A DNA stretch of 12,970 nucleotides, from the NCBI GenBank assembly GCA_023433185.1, contig JAEZEN010000456.1, positions 1-12,970 on the forward strand, in the 5' to 3' direction. Position 1 is the stretch's first letter; each line of letters opens with the position of its first letter. Below the pieces are notes generated by a model. That model saw only the letters and a list, made by a program, of their open reading frames with translations. It was not told the origin of the DNA and ran no database searches. A program made the position numbers and the translations under genes. This document shows positions 12,956 to 12,970 of the stretch, piece after piece. Source of the stretch: Pseudomonadota bacterium (lineage in GTDB: Bacteria; Pseudomonadota; Alphaproteobacteria; Rhizobiales; Kaistiaceae).

Positions 12956-12970
12956 CCGCCTACCCCCATG

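Noticed and set aside
12956..12970. CCTACCCCCATG at the right edge as a FixJ-related element or a start of a new gene
   Set aside because: Too short and too weak a match; the sequence ends at the ATG.

Overview
The window reads as chromosomal DNA of a GC-rich alphaproteobacterium, most likely in the Hyphomicrobiales (Rhizobiales). The evidence is the gene set: a FixL/FixJ/FixK oxygen-sensing cascade, an HWE-type histidine kinase, two promoters of the EcfG (general stress sigma factor) type, and DUF2155 and DUF3309 proteins. No rRNA, tRNA, CRISPR array, insertion sequence or phage gene was found. I cannot name the genus.

Left part (1-2374). The C-terminal tail of what looks like leucyl/phenylalanyl-tRNA-protein transferase (aat) runs in from the left and overlaps, tail to tail, a small exported DUF2155 protein. 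Next on the minus strand is a GlpD-family flavoprotein that has lost both substrate-pocket motifs of glycerol-3-phosphate dehydrogenase.

Stress-response part (2196-4172). A PAS-HWE histidine kinase and a single-domain response regulator form a plus-strand operon behind a GGAAC-N17-CGTT promoter. Facing them is a 51-residue DUF3309 membrane protein gene, short enough to be missed by length filters, behind its own GGAAC-N16-CGTT promoter. Both units therefore look like members of the EcfG general stress regulon.

Middle part (4173-8511). A fused PcaD-PcaC enzyme of the beta-ketoadipate pathway stands alone. It is followed by a translationally coupled pair: a DUF6932 protein with a decayed nucleotidyltransferase motif, and a 310-residue protein of unknown function. 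This pair is the best candidate here for an undescribed system. Convergent to it is an ECF42-type sigma factor with a C-terminal DUF6596/TPR extension, without its usual DGPF partner next to it. A roughly 310-base stretch with only hairpins separates it from the next block.

Right part (8512-12970). This is an oxygen-response locus. On the minus strand, a cysteine-free FixK, a flavodoxin-fold NAD(P)H:quinone reductase and a small cytochrome c follow each other at 22-34 base gaps. Divergently, heme-sensor kinase fixL overlaps fixJ, followed by a stand-alone FixJ-like receiver. The intergenic region contains CTACGTAG and two related elements that fit FixJ binding. The expected flow is low oxygen to FixL, FixJ phosphorylation and fixK activation, with the quinone reductase and cytochrome perhaps co-transcribed with fixK.
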